NCBI RefSeq assembly: GCF_022627325.1
Contig: NZ_JAETZZ010000008.1
Coordinates: forward strand, 186,001-250,000
Direction: 5' to 3'
Source of the DNA: Pseudomonas putida
Lineage (GTDB): Bacteria > Pseudomonadota > Gammaproteobacteria > Pseudomonadales > Pseudomonadaceae
Length of the DNA stretch: 64,000 nt
The notes under the pieces were generated by a model. It searched no databases and had not been told where the DNA came from. It worked only from the letters and a program-made list of their open reading frames with translations. The position numbers were made by a program, and so were the translations under genes. Of the stretch, positions 17,779-26,761 are shown piece by piece (the stretch's first letter is position 1; each line of letters starts with the position of its first letter).

Positions 17779-19243
17779 CGTGACTCCCGTTTCTTGTTGC
17801 AATCAGCCCGCGAGGGATGGTGGATGCATACTGCTGAAGGCGTTGAAACACCTCAGGCTCCCAGGCGCTGGCGGAGGTTTCCTGCATCGTTCGAGCAACG
17901 CCTGCGCACAAATCCTGGGCCAGCCAGGACACACCCCGGGCAGCCAACAGATCAGCCGCGATCACGGTGGTATGGCAGCGCTCACGCAAACTACGGAAGT
18001 CCGCCTGCATTCCCTGCAGCCTGAGCAATACCGCTTCAACGCCGCTAGTTTCCAGCTGGCAGGCCAGTTCCTCTCGAAGCGTTGCGAATTCCTGAGAAGC
18101 CGCGCCCGAATCGGACTGCCCTTGTGCACCCCGGAGCCACGCCAGACATTGGTCGTCGACAAATACCCTGCCGTCGCTGAAGCACAGCTGCTGCAGCGCA
18201 GGTATGCGCTGCACGAACCGCGCACTCGCTGCGCGGATAGCCTCAGCCACCTCGCTCATCGCCAGGCGCGTGGCAGCGCTCGCTGCGAGAAAACTGCCAC
18301 GTATCCAGTAGGGACTGGCCGTCACGCTCTTTTCGATCCGCTGGAGGATGGCCACGTCAACTGCAGTGCCGGCGATGGCATCTTCATAGTCCCCGGCGAT
18401 CTCCTGCGGCACCGCCATCAGCTCAGTGCGATGGCCGTGCCTGGTTTCAGGCGCCGTCTGGATGTGGGCCCACAAGCCGAAACGACGCAACTGGTAGCCA
18501 GCAGGATCGTAGGGGTCCTGCTGGTTGATCAGCTCCGCCATGGTGAGCATGGCTCTTCGTGATTCACGCTCGTTGGCGAACGACACACGGGACATTGGCG
18601 TGGCGATGACCTCGGCCAACGACGCAGACTTGCTGCCTTTTGCAGGGGGCTTTTCCGTGGGGGCCTCAGTGAGCCCGTTAGCAAGCTCCATGTGCTTGCG
18701 TAGTAACCGATCCAGCTCGCTCAGGGCCGCTTCTTCGAGCTGCGCTGCATCGCGCTGCTGTTGCAGCCTTTGCAGTGCGCCCTGAGCCGCCGCCGCGTGC
18801 GCGGGGCTGAAGGTCAAGCGATCCAGGCGCGGTAATGCCTCGGCCAAGCGGATCAGTGTCAGGGCAACCAGCTTACGCTTACCGAGAAACCCTTTAGGGC
18901 CCGGTTTAGGATGTGCACTTTCCCAATAGGCTTCGACCATGCCGGCCAACAAGGCCAGGGTAAAACCCCAGTGCTCCCAGCATCGGCTACGTAGCCAAGC
19001 GACACTCAGGTGCGCGACGATGCGATAGTGCTTGCACGCTTGGCCCAAGTACTGGCGGGACGCTTCTTCGATGAATGCCCAATCGATGGAAGGCTCCTGC
19101 AGCCCACCCAGCTTGACCATCTCCTGGTCAATGGCCTGGTAGGTTTCGTCCTCCACGTCGAACAGGCCGGCAGGGTTCTGTGCGTCGATGGGGGCAAGCA
19201 GCCGGGCAATGTTCTGTGCGGTGACCTCTGCTACCAGCGACAT
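17753..19243 (-). CDS. tssA: T6SS protein TssA (ImpA N-terminal domain)
   Basis: 496-residue TssA, the protein that primes and caps the growing sheath. The ImpA_N domain is at residues 10-120 (LAPIDAQNPAGLFDVEDE, then WRSRCWEHWGFTLALLAGMV-like block), and a long variable linker precedes a C-terminal oligomerisation domain. The start overlaps the 3' end of tagO by 13 bp and the 3' end overlaps tssM, so tagO-tssA-tssM form one coupled operon on the minus strand. Confidence 0.93.
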   Translation of the reverse strand: MSLVAEVTAQNIARLLAPIDAQNPAGLFDVEDETYQAIDQEMVKLGGLQEPSIDWAFIEEASRQYLGQACKHYRIVAHLSVAWLRSRCWEHWGFTLALLAGMVEAYWESAHPKPGPKGFLGKRKLVALTLIRLAEALPRLDRLTFSPAHAAAAQGALQRLQQQRDAAQLEEAALSELDRLLRKHMELANGLTEAPTEKPPAKGSKSASLAEVIATPMSRVSFANERESRRAMLTMAELINQQDPYDPAGYQLRRFGLWAHIQTAPETRHGHRTELMAVPQEIAGDYEDAIAGTAVDVAILQRIEKSVTASPYWIRGSFLAASAATRLAMSEVAEAIRAASARFVQRIPALQQLCFSDGRVFVDDQCLAWLRGAQGQSDSGAASQEFATLREELACQLETSGVEAVLLRLQGMQADFRSLRERCHTTVIAADLLAARGVSWLAQDLCAGVARTMQETSASAWEPEVFQRLQQYASTIPRGLIATRNGSHDESSVEAS

Positions 19244-19863
19244 GCTTTGCGCGCCTCATCGATGAGTGGGTCCAGCCCATGGGCATCGAAAAGCAGCCCG
19301 TCAACGGCCGGGCTATCGCTCTGGACCTGAATGCGATAGGCCTTTATCAGCTTTTTGATCTGCTCGATGGCCGGCAAGCCTCTGCCAGCGTCAAGCACCT
19401 GGCCGTTTTCCGTCACTTGCCAGAGGGTAGGGACAGTTGAACCCCGCTCGCCCTGCAACTGCACGTTCACCCGACTGGCCTCGATGGGTTGTGCTGTAAC
19501 CAGTTGCAACCTGGAAATGTTTTGCACGCAGCTGATGACCAGGTAGGTATGCGGAGCGACCGAAGCAATCGCCGGCGCCGAGATCATCAGCCCATCATCT
19601 TCAGCCTTGAGGCGAAACGTCAGGTCCTCTGGGGGCCGCCCCACCTCGTTGGTCAACACACGACGCAACGTGGGCGAGTCTTGCTCCGGCGCGGACCATT
19701 GCACAGGCACAAGATGAGCAGGCGTTCCGGCCGATCTATCGAAACAGGCCAAACGCTCCAAATTGGAAACGATGCGCCGACAATCCTGATCGGAATACAC
19801 GGACATCGATAGAAAGCTGAGCACCAGTGCAAGACTTACTATGTAAGAATTTTTACCAGCCAT
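19231..19863 (-). CDS. tagO: T6SS-associated protein TagO (VasI family)
   Basis: 210-residue exported protein with a signal peptide (MAGKNSYIVSLALVLSFLSM) and the VasI/TagO pattern: DCRRIVSNLERLACFDR, then ISCVQNISRLQLV, ending with RIQVQSDSPAVDGLLFDAHG. In other T6SSs the family supports assembly from the periplasm. First gene of the leftward operon; AGGGAG lies 11 bp upstream of ATG 19863. Overlaps tssA by 13 bp. Confidence 0.9.
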   Translation of the reverse strand: MAGKNSYIVSLALVLSFLSMSVYSDQDCRRIVSNLERLACFDRSAGTPAHLVPVQWSAPEQDSPTLRRVLTNEVGRPPEDLTFRLKAEDDGLMISAPAIASVAPHTYLVISCVQNISRLQLVTAQPIEASRVNVQLQGERGSTVPTLWQVTENGQVLDAGRGLPAIEQIKKLIKAYRIQVQSDSPAVDGLLFDAHGLDPLIDEARKACRW

Positions 19864-20195
19864 CGCAAGTAACTCCCTTTCAACAACACACACTCCTTGA
19901 TCACCATCGAATCCAAATAACCATCAGGCACTTCAGAATCCGGAAATCGACAACAGCCTAGCTGATAAAATTCCTGTGCGACAAACAAATATTTTTTAAC
20001 ACTTTTGCACTCGACCAAACATGCAAACCAAGCGCATGTTTTTTTGGGCAACCCATACAGCCCGCCAGCTTGTTTAAAACCGTTGTTTTTTGTTTATACC
20101 GCAGACCAACATCAGGGAAATTTCCTACAAAACATACTGACGCACACCACATAACTTTTACGCACGCCCACAATTAAAAAGGGAGATATTCGGCG
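19864..20195. promoter_or_regulatory. Divergent T6SS promoter region
   Basis: 332 bp, clearly AT-richer than the flanking genes, separating the tagO and tssB operons; it must hold both promoters. Visible elements are a perfect 10-bp palindrome GGAAATTTCC at 20116-20125 and a run TTGTTTATACC near 20091. No convincing sigma-54 (-24/-12) site is seen. Short ORFs across it are not supported. Confidence 0.6.
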
Positions 20196-20699
20196 ATGGC
20201 AAAAGCCACAGGGTCAGTTGCACCTAAAGAACGCATCAACATCAAATACGTACCCGCTACTGGCGATGAACAGGCCGAAGTAGAGCTGCCGCATAAGATG
20301 CTGGTGCTTGGTGATTTCGGGTTGAAAGATGCCCGCGCCTTGGAGGACCGCTCGGTCATGCGCATCGATAAACACTCCTTCAACAATGTGTTGAACGATG
20401 CCGATGTCAACCTGGTGATGTCCGTGCCGTCCGTGCTCAGCACGGCCCCCGACGCAGAGCTCGCGGTCAGCCTGCGGTTCAAGTCCATCAACGATTTCGG
20501 GCCCGACAGCATCGCGCGACAGGTACCGGAGCTGAACAAGCTGCTGGAGCTTCGCGAAGCGTTGGTCGCCCTGAAAGGCCCCCTGGGCAACGTGCCCACG
20601 TTCCGCAAGCAACTGCAGCACCTGCTGAATGACGAGCAAGCGCGCAAACAACTGGCCCAGGAACTGGACTTGGTGCTTGAAGCGCCGAAAGAAGACTGA
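20196..20699 (+). CDS. tssB: T6SS contractile sheath small subunit TssB
   Basis: 167-residue TssB (VipA). The family start MAKATGSVAPKERINIKYVP is followed by the EVELPHKMLVLGDFG block. It intertwines with TssC to form the extended sheath around the Hcp tube. AAGGGAGA sits 9 bp before ATG 20196. First gene of the rightward T6SS operon; tssC follows 17 bp downstream. Confidence 0.97.
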   Translation: MAKATGSVAPKERINIKYVPATGDEQAEVELPHKMLVLGDFGLKDARALEDRSVMRIDKHSFNNVLNDADVNLVMSVPSVLSTAPDAELAVSLRFKSINDFGPDSIARQVPELNKLLELREALVALKGPLGNVPTFRKQLQHLLNDEQARKQLAQELDLVLEAPKED

Positions 20700-20716
20700 G
20701 ACAACGGAGCGTCCCT

Positions 20717-22207
20717 ATGCCAAAGCAAAACAACACGACTGTCGCGGTTGAAACAACGACCGAAACGCTGAGCAACGCCACCCTGCTCGACCAGATCATG
20801 GCAGAAACCAAATTGGTTCCCAGCCAAGAGGGTTATCAAGTCGCTCGCCAAGGCGTGTCTGCCTTTATTACCGAAATCCTTAAAAGTCATGACCCAGATC
20901 AACTCATCAACAAACACCGGGTCGATCAGATGATTGCGGAGCTGGATCGAGTACTCAGCAAGCAGATGGATGCCATCCTGCATGAACCCGAGTTCCAGCA
21001 ACTTGAATCCGCCTGGCGAAGCCTCAAGCTTTTGGTCGACCGAACAGACTTTCGCGAGAACATCAAGCTTGAAGTTTTGCACGTCAGCAAAGGTGATCTG
21101 CTCGACGACTTCGAGAACTCAGCCGACATCACCTGCAGTGGCATCTACAAACATGTCTACACCGCAGGTTATGGCCAGTTTGGCGGTGAACCGATTGCCG
21201 CGATGGTCGGCAACTACAACTTCGGCCCCTCCTCTCCAGATATCAAACTGCTGAGTTACATGGCCTCGGTGGGCGCCATGGCACACGCCCCATTTCTCGC
21301 GGCGCCGTCTCCTGAGTTCTTCAATCTCAGCAGCTTCGAAGAGCTGCCAAACCTCAAGGAGGTCAAGGACATTTTCGCCGGCCCACGGCATGCCAAGTGG
21401 CGTGCCTTCCGTGAAAGCGAGGATGCCCGGCATGTTGGGCTGACCGGCCCACGCTTCATGCTCCGCTCGGCCTATCATCCGCAGGAAAATCCGGTCCAGA
21501 GCTATCACTACCGCGAGGACATCGACGGGCAGCACGACAACTACCTGTGGGGCAACTCCGCCTTTCTGCTGGCCAGTTGCATCAACGACAGCTTCGCCCG
21601 CTACCGCTGGTGCCCGAACATCATCGGCCCACAATCGGGTGGTGCAGTCGAGGACCTGCCGGTGCACCTCTATGAGTCCTTAGGCCAGCTTCAGGCCAAG
21701 ATCCCTACCGAAGTGTTGATTTCCGACCGCAAGGAGTTCGAGCTGGCCGAAGAAGGCTTCATCGCCCTGACCATGCGCAAGGACAGCGACAACGCCGCGT
21801 TCTTCTCAGCCAACTCGGTGCAAAAACCAAAGAACTTCCCCAAGACCCCGGAAGGCCTGCGAGCGCAGACCAACTACAAGCTCGGCACCCAGCTGCCCTA
21901 CCTGTTCATCGTCAACCGGCTGGCTCACTACATCAAGGTGCTGCAACGCGAACAGATCGGCAGCTGGAAAGAGCGCAAGGACCTTGAGTCCGAGCTGAAC
22001 AAATGGATCAAGCAATACGTCGCCGACCAGGAAAACCCGTCTGCCGATGTGCGCAGCCGTCGCCCGTTACGTGCTGCAAAGGTCGAAGTTTCGGACGTTG
22101 CCGGTGAACCGGGTTGGTACCAGGTTTCTCTCGCCGTACGACCGCACTTCAAGTACATGGGAGCGAATTTCGAAATCTCCCTGGTTGGCCGGCTTGATAC
22201 CCAATGA
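20717..22207 (+). CDS. tssC: T6SS contractile sheath large subunit TssC
   Basis: 496-residue TssC (VipB). Hallmarks include FQQLESAWRSLKLLVDRTDF, ISDRKEFELAEEGFIALTMR and AVEDLPVHLYESLGQLQAKI. Full length for the family. The stop codon overlaps the start of tssE (ATGA), implying translational coupling. The N-terminal segment normally recognised by ClpV is present in outline although no clpV is encoded in this window. Confidence 0.97.
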   Translation: MPKQNNTTVAVETTTETLSNATLLDQIMAETKLVPSQEGYQVARQGVSAFITEILKSHDPDQLINKHRVDQMIAELDRVLSKQMDAILHEPEFQQLESAWRSLKLLVDRTDFRENIKLEVLHVSKGDLLDDFENSADITCSGIYKHVYTAGYGQFGGEPIAAMVGNYNFGPSSPDIKLLSYMASVGAMAHAPFLAAPSPEFFNLSSFEELPNLKEVKDIFAGPRHAKWRAFRESEDARHVGLTGPRFMLRSAYHPQENPVQSYHYREDIDGQHDNYLWGNSAFLLASCINDSFARYRWCPNIIGPQSGGAVEDLPVHLYESLGQLQAKIPTEVLISDRKEFELAEEGFIALTMRKDSDNAAFFSANSVQKPKNFPKTPEGLRAQTNYKLGTQLPYLFIVNRLAHYIKVLQREQIGSWKERKDLESELNKWIKQYVADQENPSADVRSRRPLRAAKVEVSDVAGEPGWYQVSLAVRPHFKYMGANFEISLVGRLDTQ

Positions 22208-22614
22208 GTGGATTTTTCGATGATTTGGTGACGAACCCGTTCGCAGGCCGGGCGCTGTCCAGGCAAGAAAACGCTACCCAGAAGTTCGCCGCCATCAAGC
22301 GCCACCTCGAAACGTTGCTCAACGCTCGCCAGGGTTGCTCACAAAGCAGCCCTGAGCTGGGCCTGCATGACTTCAACCGGCACGACGCAAGCAGCGGCGA
22401 CCTCCTGAAGCAAGTGAGCGCAGACATCCGCCGCACCATTGAGCGCTTCGAGCCGCGCGTGCACGTGCGAACGCTCAAGGCAGTACCCGATTGTCATGCC
22501 CCCTTGGAGCTGCATTTCCGGCTGGACTGCCACGTGCAGGTCAACAACCACACCGAGCAGCTGCAACTGGAGCTGCTGGTCAACGGCCATAACCGCCACA
22601 CCCGCGTGAGGTGA
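22204..22614 (+). CDS. tssE: T6SS baseplate protein TssE (gp25-like)
   Basis: 136-residue gp25-like wedge subunit that seeds sheath polymerisation. The pattern LKQVSADIRRTIERFEPRVH (which contains the conserved I-x-x-x-I-x-x-x-E-P-R signature) is intact. The protein ends in NNHTEQLQLELLVNGHNRHT. Overlaps tssC by 4 bp, with tssF starting 3 bp after its stop. Confidence 0.93.
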   Translation: MSGFFDDLVTNPFAGRALSRQENATQKFAAIKRHLETLLNARQGCSQSSPELGLHDFNRHDASSGDLLKQVSADIRRTIERFEPRVHVRTLKAVPDCHAPLELHFRLDCHVQVNNHTEQLQLELLVNGHNRHTRVR

Positions 22615-22617
22615 CCC

Positions 22618-24384
22618 ATGTCACTCAAGGATCGATTCAGCGAAGAGTTGCGTTATCTCCATGAACTGGGGAACGATTTCGCTCAGGACAACCCACAACT
22701 TGCCCGGCTGCTCGGCAAGGGTGGTAGCGACCCGGATGTCGAACGCCTGATGGAAGCCTTTGCCTTCCTGACCGCCAAGCTGCGGTTGAAGCTGGAGGAC
22801 GACCTGCCGGAGCTGACGCACCCGATGCTGCAGTTGCTTTGGCCCAACTACCTGCGGCCTCTGCCGAGCGCCACGATCATCCAGTTCACCCCACGCAAGC
22901 AAGCGCTCAGCCAGTCGCAGCGTATTCCCAAGGGCTCGCGGTTGTTCTCCAAACCCGTGGATGGCGTGCACTGCGAGTTTCGGACCTGTACGGCGGTGGA
23001 CATCCATCCGTTCGAGATCGAAGCGGTGAGTGCTACGCAGACGCTCGACAGTTCGGTGGTTCGGCTCGACCTGCGAACCTTGGTCGATCGGCCGTTGAAC
23101 ACCTTGGGCTGCGCCAGTCTCGATTTTCATTTGAGCGGTGATACGCAAACGGCCCGCACCCTCTATCTGTGGATTGCTCACTACCTCAAACATGTCGCGG
23201 TGACAGTCGACGGCGAGGTCCGCCGGCTGCCGGCCAGCAGCATCGTCCTCCCAGGGTTCAGCCCGGATGAAGCCTTGCTGCCGTACCCACCGAACGTGTT
23301 CGACGGCTACCGGATTTTGCAGGAGTACTTCATCTTTCCCGAGCGTTTCCACTTTTTCAGCGTTGCCGGCCTGGAGAAGGTCTGGCCCGCTGAGGCGGCT
23401 CAGGAGGTCTGCCTTGAATTTCACTTCACCCGGCAGTTGCCTGATTCGCTGCGGGTCGGCAGGGCAGACTTCAGCCTGTTCTGCACCCCCGCGGTAAACC
23501 TGTTCAGCCACAGCGCCGAGCCCATCGACCTGTCCCAACGGTTCGCCCAGGCTGAGCTTACGCCCCGAGGTGAGGAGCGCCACGCGTATGAAATATTCAG
23601 CGTCGATCGGGTCATCAGCACCCGCACGACAACAGACGGCAGCGCCGGCGAACACCTGCGAACCTTCCGAGCCTTCGAGTCGTTCGCCCATGAAATCGAG
23701 CACGTGCAGGGGCGCACAGCGCTGTATTACCGCTACATCATGGAACCGTCCCTGCGGGACGATAGCGTCACCCACCGTATCGCATTCGTACGCGCAGACG
23801 CCAACGCCTACATCGGCGAACTGGAAACAGCCTCCATCGACCTGACCTGCACCAACCGAGATCTGCCGCGGGCGTTGGCGGTCAATGACATCAATGTGAT
23901 TTCCGAGATCACGCCTCCCCTGGCCACCTACACCAACCTCTGTGCTCCAAGCCGCCCCTGTCGGCCGGTGCTGGACGGCCAGTTGCAATGGGCCCTGATC
24001 TCCAACATGTCGCTGAACTACCTGTCGCTGCTCTCGGCCGAGCCGTTGAAAGCGGTCATCAATGCCTACGACTTCGCCGCCCTGCATGACATCCAGCAAA
24101 CCCGTTCCACCCGCAAACGCCTGGACGGCATCCAGGATGTGCACACAGCCCCCCTGGACTGGCTGATCAAGGGCCAGCCCATTCGCGGCCTGCGTACACG
24201 GCTGAAACTGGACCAAAGCGCATTCCTCTGCGAAGGCGACCTGTATCTGTTCGGTTGCGTGCTCGCGCACTTCTTCGCCCTGTACGCCAGCATCAATTCC
24301 TTCCACCAACTGGAAGTGATCAACACCACCAACAACGAGCACTACACATGGCCAATCCAGACCGGCAAGCAACCGCTGATCTAG
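22618..24384 (+). CDS. tssF: T6SS baseplate protein TssF
   Basis: 588-residue TssF (VasA/ImpG), the large wedge component. The N-terminal signature is typical: RFSEELRYLHELGNDFAQ, then VERLMEAFAFLTAKLRLKLE and LTHPMLQLLWPNYLRPLPS. Size is normal. Its 3' end overlaps tssG by 37 bp. Confidence 0.96.
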   Translation: MSLKDRFSEELRYLHELGNDFAQDNPQLARLLGKGGSDPDVERLMEAFAFLTAKLRLKLEDDLPELTHPMLQLLWPNYLRPLPSATIIQFTPRKQALSQSQRIPKGSRLFSKPVDGVHCEFRTCTAVDIHPFEIEAVSATQTLDSSVVRLDLRTLVDRPLNTLGCASLDFHLSGDTQTARTLYLWIAHYLKHVAVTVDGEVRRLPASSIVLPGFSPDEALLPYPPNVFDGYRILQEYFIFPERFHFFSVAGLEKVWPAEAAQEVCLEFHFTRQLPDSLRVGRADFSLFCTPAVNLFSHSAEPIDLSQRFAQAELTPRGEERHAYEIFSVDRVISTRTTTDGSAGEHLRTFRAFESFAHEIEHVQGRTALYYRYIMEPSLRDDSVTHRIAFVRADANAYIGELETASIDLTCTNRDLPRALAVNDINVISEITPPLATYTNLCAPSRPCRPVLDGQLQWALISNMSLNYLSLLSAEPLKAVINAYDFAALHDIQQTRSTRKRLDGIQDVHTAPLDWLIKGQPIRGLRTRLKLDQSAFLCEGDLYLFGCVLAHFFALYASINSFHQLEVINTTNNEHYTWPIQTGKQPLI

Positions 24385-25364
24385 CCGACAAACTGCTCGC
24401 CGAGGCGCACCAGTACAACTTCTTCCAGTTGCTGGAGCGCCTGCACGGTTTGCACGGGGACAACCTGGAACCACGCTGGCCCGAACCGGCCACACGGCGG
24501 CGCGTGCGGCTTGCGAGCGACCCGCGGCTGACCTTTCCGGTGGCCGACGTGTACAAGGCCGAACGCATGCCAGACGCAGGAGACCGCTATCGCGTGTGCA
24601 CCACCTTCATGGGGTTGCACGGCACTGACTCGCCCTTGCCAACCTATTACTTGGAAGAAGTGTCGTACGAGCATGCCCACGGCATCGGTGTGCGGCCGGC
24701 CTTCTTCGACTTTTTCAATCACTACCTGCTGAGCCTGTTGTACCGCATCTGGCGCAAGTACCGCTATTACATCCGCTTCCAGCCGGGTGCTACCGATGGC
24801 TTCTCGCAGTACATCTTTGCCCTGCTCGGGTTGAACGACAAACAGCTGCGCGGCCACACCGCCCTGCCCTGGAGCCGGCTGCTCAGCTTCGCTGGGGTCA
24901 TTGCCAGCCGCAGCCGTGCACCGGGTACCGTTGCCGGCATCATTGCCCACTGTTTCGACTTGCAGCAGGTGCAGATCCGCGAATTCGAAACGCGCTCGGT
25001 CCTCACTGAGGCCAAGCAGCTGGTACGCCTTGGCCGCAGCAACGGCGAGCTTGGCAACTCCTTCATGGTCGGCAGCCGCACGCGAACCCGCAGCAGCAAG
25101 TTCACCATCGTGATCAGCGAGCTGGACCAGGAACAGTTGCGTGACTTTTTGCCCAGCGGCCTCAATTTCAATCGCTTGCGTGCACTGATCGATTTCCTGT
25201 TGCGCGACGGGCTGGCCTATGACTTGGAGCTGCGGATAAAGCGCAACGCGCTGTCATCCTTCTGCCTGCACCGCAGCCAAGGCGCCTATCTGGGCTGGAC
25301 CAGCTTTGTCGATGACCGCCACGGCCAGATCAGCCCTGTGGTGCGGTTCCGGGGGCGCTCATGA
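24348..25364 (+). CDS. tssG: T6SS baseplate protein TssG
   Basis: 338-residue TssG (VasB/ImpH), partner of TssF. Recognised from YNFFQLLERLHGLHG, PLPTYYLEEV and FFDFFNHYLLSLLYRIWRKY. The ATG at 24348 lies within the end of tssF; a longer frame from 24255 overlaps tssF further and lacks family sequence. Overlaps tagH by 4 bp. Confidence 0.95.
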   Translation: MANPDRQATADLADKLLAEAHQYNFFQLLERLHGLHGDNLEPRWPEPATRRRVRLASDPRLTFPVADVYKAERMPDAGDRYRVCTTFMGLHGTDSPLPTYYLEEVSYEHAHGIGVRPAFFDFFNHYLLSLLYRIWRKYRYYIRFQPGATDGFSQYIFALLGLNDKQLRGHTALPWSRLLSFAGVIASRSRAPGTVAGIIAHCFDLQQVQIREFETRSVLTEAKQLVRLGRSNGELGNSFMVGSRTRTRSSKFTIVISELDQEQLRDFLPSGLNFNRLRALIDFLLRDGLAYDLELRIKRNALSSFCLHRSQGAYLGWTSFVDDRHGQISPVVRFRGRS

Positions 25365-25918
25365 GCACATTGACCTTGAGCATCACCAACCTTGATCAGC
25401 TGCAACACAACGTCACCGCCCGCCATCAGTTCGACTGCGCGGGCGGCACCATCGGCAGCGCCGGGTGCACTTGGCTGATCAATGATCGTGAGCAGACCGT
25501 TGCACCGGTCCATTGCGAGATTCGCTGGATCGAGGGCAGCTTCTGCGTAATCGACCGCTGTCAGCGTACCTACCTGAATGACAGCCGCGAGAACTTGGGG
25601 CCACTCGCCCCCAGGCGTCTGGTTGAGGGTGACCAACTGGGGGTTGGTGCCTATCGCCTGCACGTTCAATTTTTACAGGCCGATTCACATTCCCTGGAGG
25701 AGCTGTTCAGTTCTAAACAGAACCTCCTTGACCGCTGGTTGCTAGAGGCCCCAGGCACCGCCTGGCAAACCGATTCAGGCGCCGCGCAGGTTGCCGCCGA
25801 TATCTGCTCGGCCTTCGCGCCAGGTATCGGCAACGACCCCTTGACGGCGCTGGATACAGCGACAAGCCCTGCCAACGAGCCCCCGCTGGACCATTTGATT
25901 GCAGGAGATCGCCCATGA
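25361..25918 (+). CDS. tagH: Short FHA-domain protein TagH
   Basis: 185-residue protein with one FHA fold at residues 15-105 (GGTIGSAGCTWLI, VAPVHCEIRW, NDSRENLGPLAPRRLVEGDQ). TagH/Fha proteins of other T6SSs are usually about twice as long with a conserved C-terminal domain. Here the tail is short and low in conservation. No PpkA/PppA kinase-phosphatase pair is present to phosphorylate a partner. Coupled to tssG and tssJ by 4-bp overlaps. Confidence 0.8.
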   Translation: MSTLTLSITNLDQLQHNVTARHQFDCAGGTIGSAGCTWLINDREQTVAPVHCEIRWIEGSFCVIDRCQRTYLNDSRENLGPLAPRRLVEGDQLGVGAYRLHVQFLQADSHSLEELFSSKQNLLDRWLLEAPGTAWQTDSGAAQVAADICSAFAPGIGNDPLTALDTATSPANEPPLDHLIAGDRP

Positions 25919-26709
25919 TGCGTCATTCACTCGTGGCCGGCCTGCTGGTTGCGCTGCTCGGACTTTCGGGGTGCACCTCCCTGAGCAAAATCGGCCAAGT
26001 GGTGATGGACCCCTCGGTACCCGTCGGGCCACCCAATGAACACCCCACTCAAGTCGCGTTCAGCATCAATGCCAGCCCAACACTCAATGGCAATCCGCAC
26101 AGCCTTGAAGTGGTATCCGAGTTGGAGCCTGTGATCGAGCCCAGCCCATATGCCGTTAGCCTGAGCGCCGGTGACCCTTACGTGCTGACCGAAAAAGTCG
26201 GGGCCTTGCATGAGTACCTGCAGGAACACTTCCCCGCCCTGTCGCCCGTCGACATGCCACTGGACGATGGCGACGATCCAGCGCGCTCCCCCCTGGAAGA
26301 AAGTACCCCCGGCAGCTACGAGGATCCGACCGTAGCCCTGACCTTGCCTCGCACCACCACCGTGGCTGCCGAGCCCATCGCTACGCCCATGGCCATCAAA
26401 ATCCTGCAACTTCGCGACGACTCGCTCATCCGCAACAGCGTGTACGAACTGCTGGACAAGGACCCTGCCAAGGCGCTGCGAAGCACCTACATACGCGATG
26501 ACGATTACTTGCTGCGCCCTGGCCAGTTCAAGTTCATCCCCTTTACGCCCATCGAGCCGGAGACACGCTTCGTTGCGGTGATCGCCGACTACCGGAACCA
26601 GGAAAACGCCACCTGGAGCCAGGTACTGCGCATTGCGCCCCGCGGCCACCAGATCATCTTGTCGGTATTGCTCAACGACACGCAGGTCCTGCTCAAGGAG
26701 GAGGACTGA
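25915..26709 (+). CDS. tssJ: T6SS outer-membrane lipoprotein TssJ with internal insertion
   Basis: 264-residue lipoprotein with lipobox GLSGC (Cys20), anchoring the TssM/TssL complex to the outer membrane. The conserved TssJ core is split: FSINASPTLNGN (residues 49-60) and then IKILQLRDDSLIRNSVYEL (161-179) with YLLRPGQFKFI. Between them are about 95 extra residues rich in Pro, Asp, Glu and Thr. TssJ proteins are commonly about 150-180 residues, so this is an insertion variant. Two adjacent ATGs (25915, 25918) are possible starts. Confidence 0.88.
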   Translation: MMRHSLVAGLLVALLGLSGCTSLSKIGQVVMDPSVPVGPPNEHPTQVAFSINASPTLNGNPHSLEVVSELEPVIEPSPYAVSLSAGDPYVLTEKVGALHEYLQEHFPALSPVDMPLDDGDDPARSPLEESTPGSYEDPTVALTLPRTTTVAAEPIATPMAIKILQLRDDSLIRNSVYELLDKDPAKALRSTYIRDDDYLLRPGQFKFIPFTPIEPETRFVAVIADYRNQENATWSQVLRIAPRGHQIILSVLLNDTQVLLKEED

Positions 26710-26761
26710 TGGTACCTGCAGCCGTGCATTTCTCGCTTACTCACGCTGACATGGAGCGCTC

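Noticed and set aside
19839-20051. 70-codon frame in the divergent T6SS intergenic region
   Set aside because: Overlaps the tagO ribosome-binding site, no ribosome-binding site of its own, and the region must hold promoters.
22621-24495. 624-codon minus-strand frame opposite tssF
   Set aside because: tssF is unmistakable on the plus strand; the antisense frame lacks any recognisable domain.
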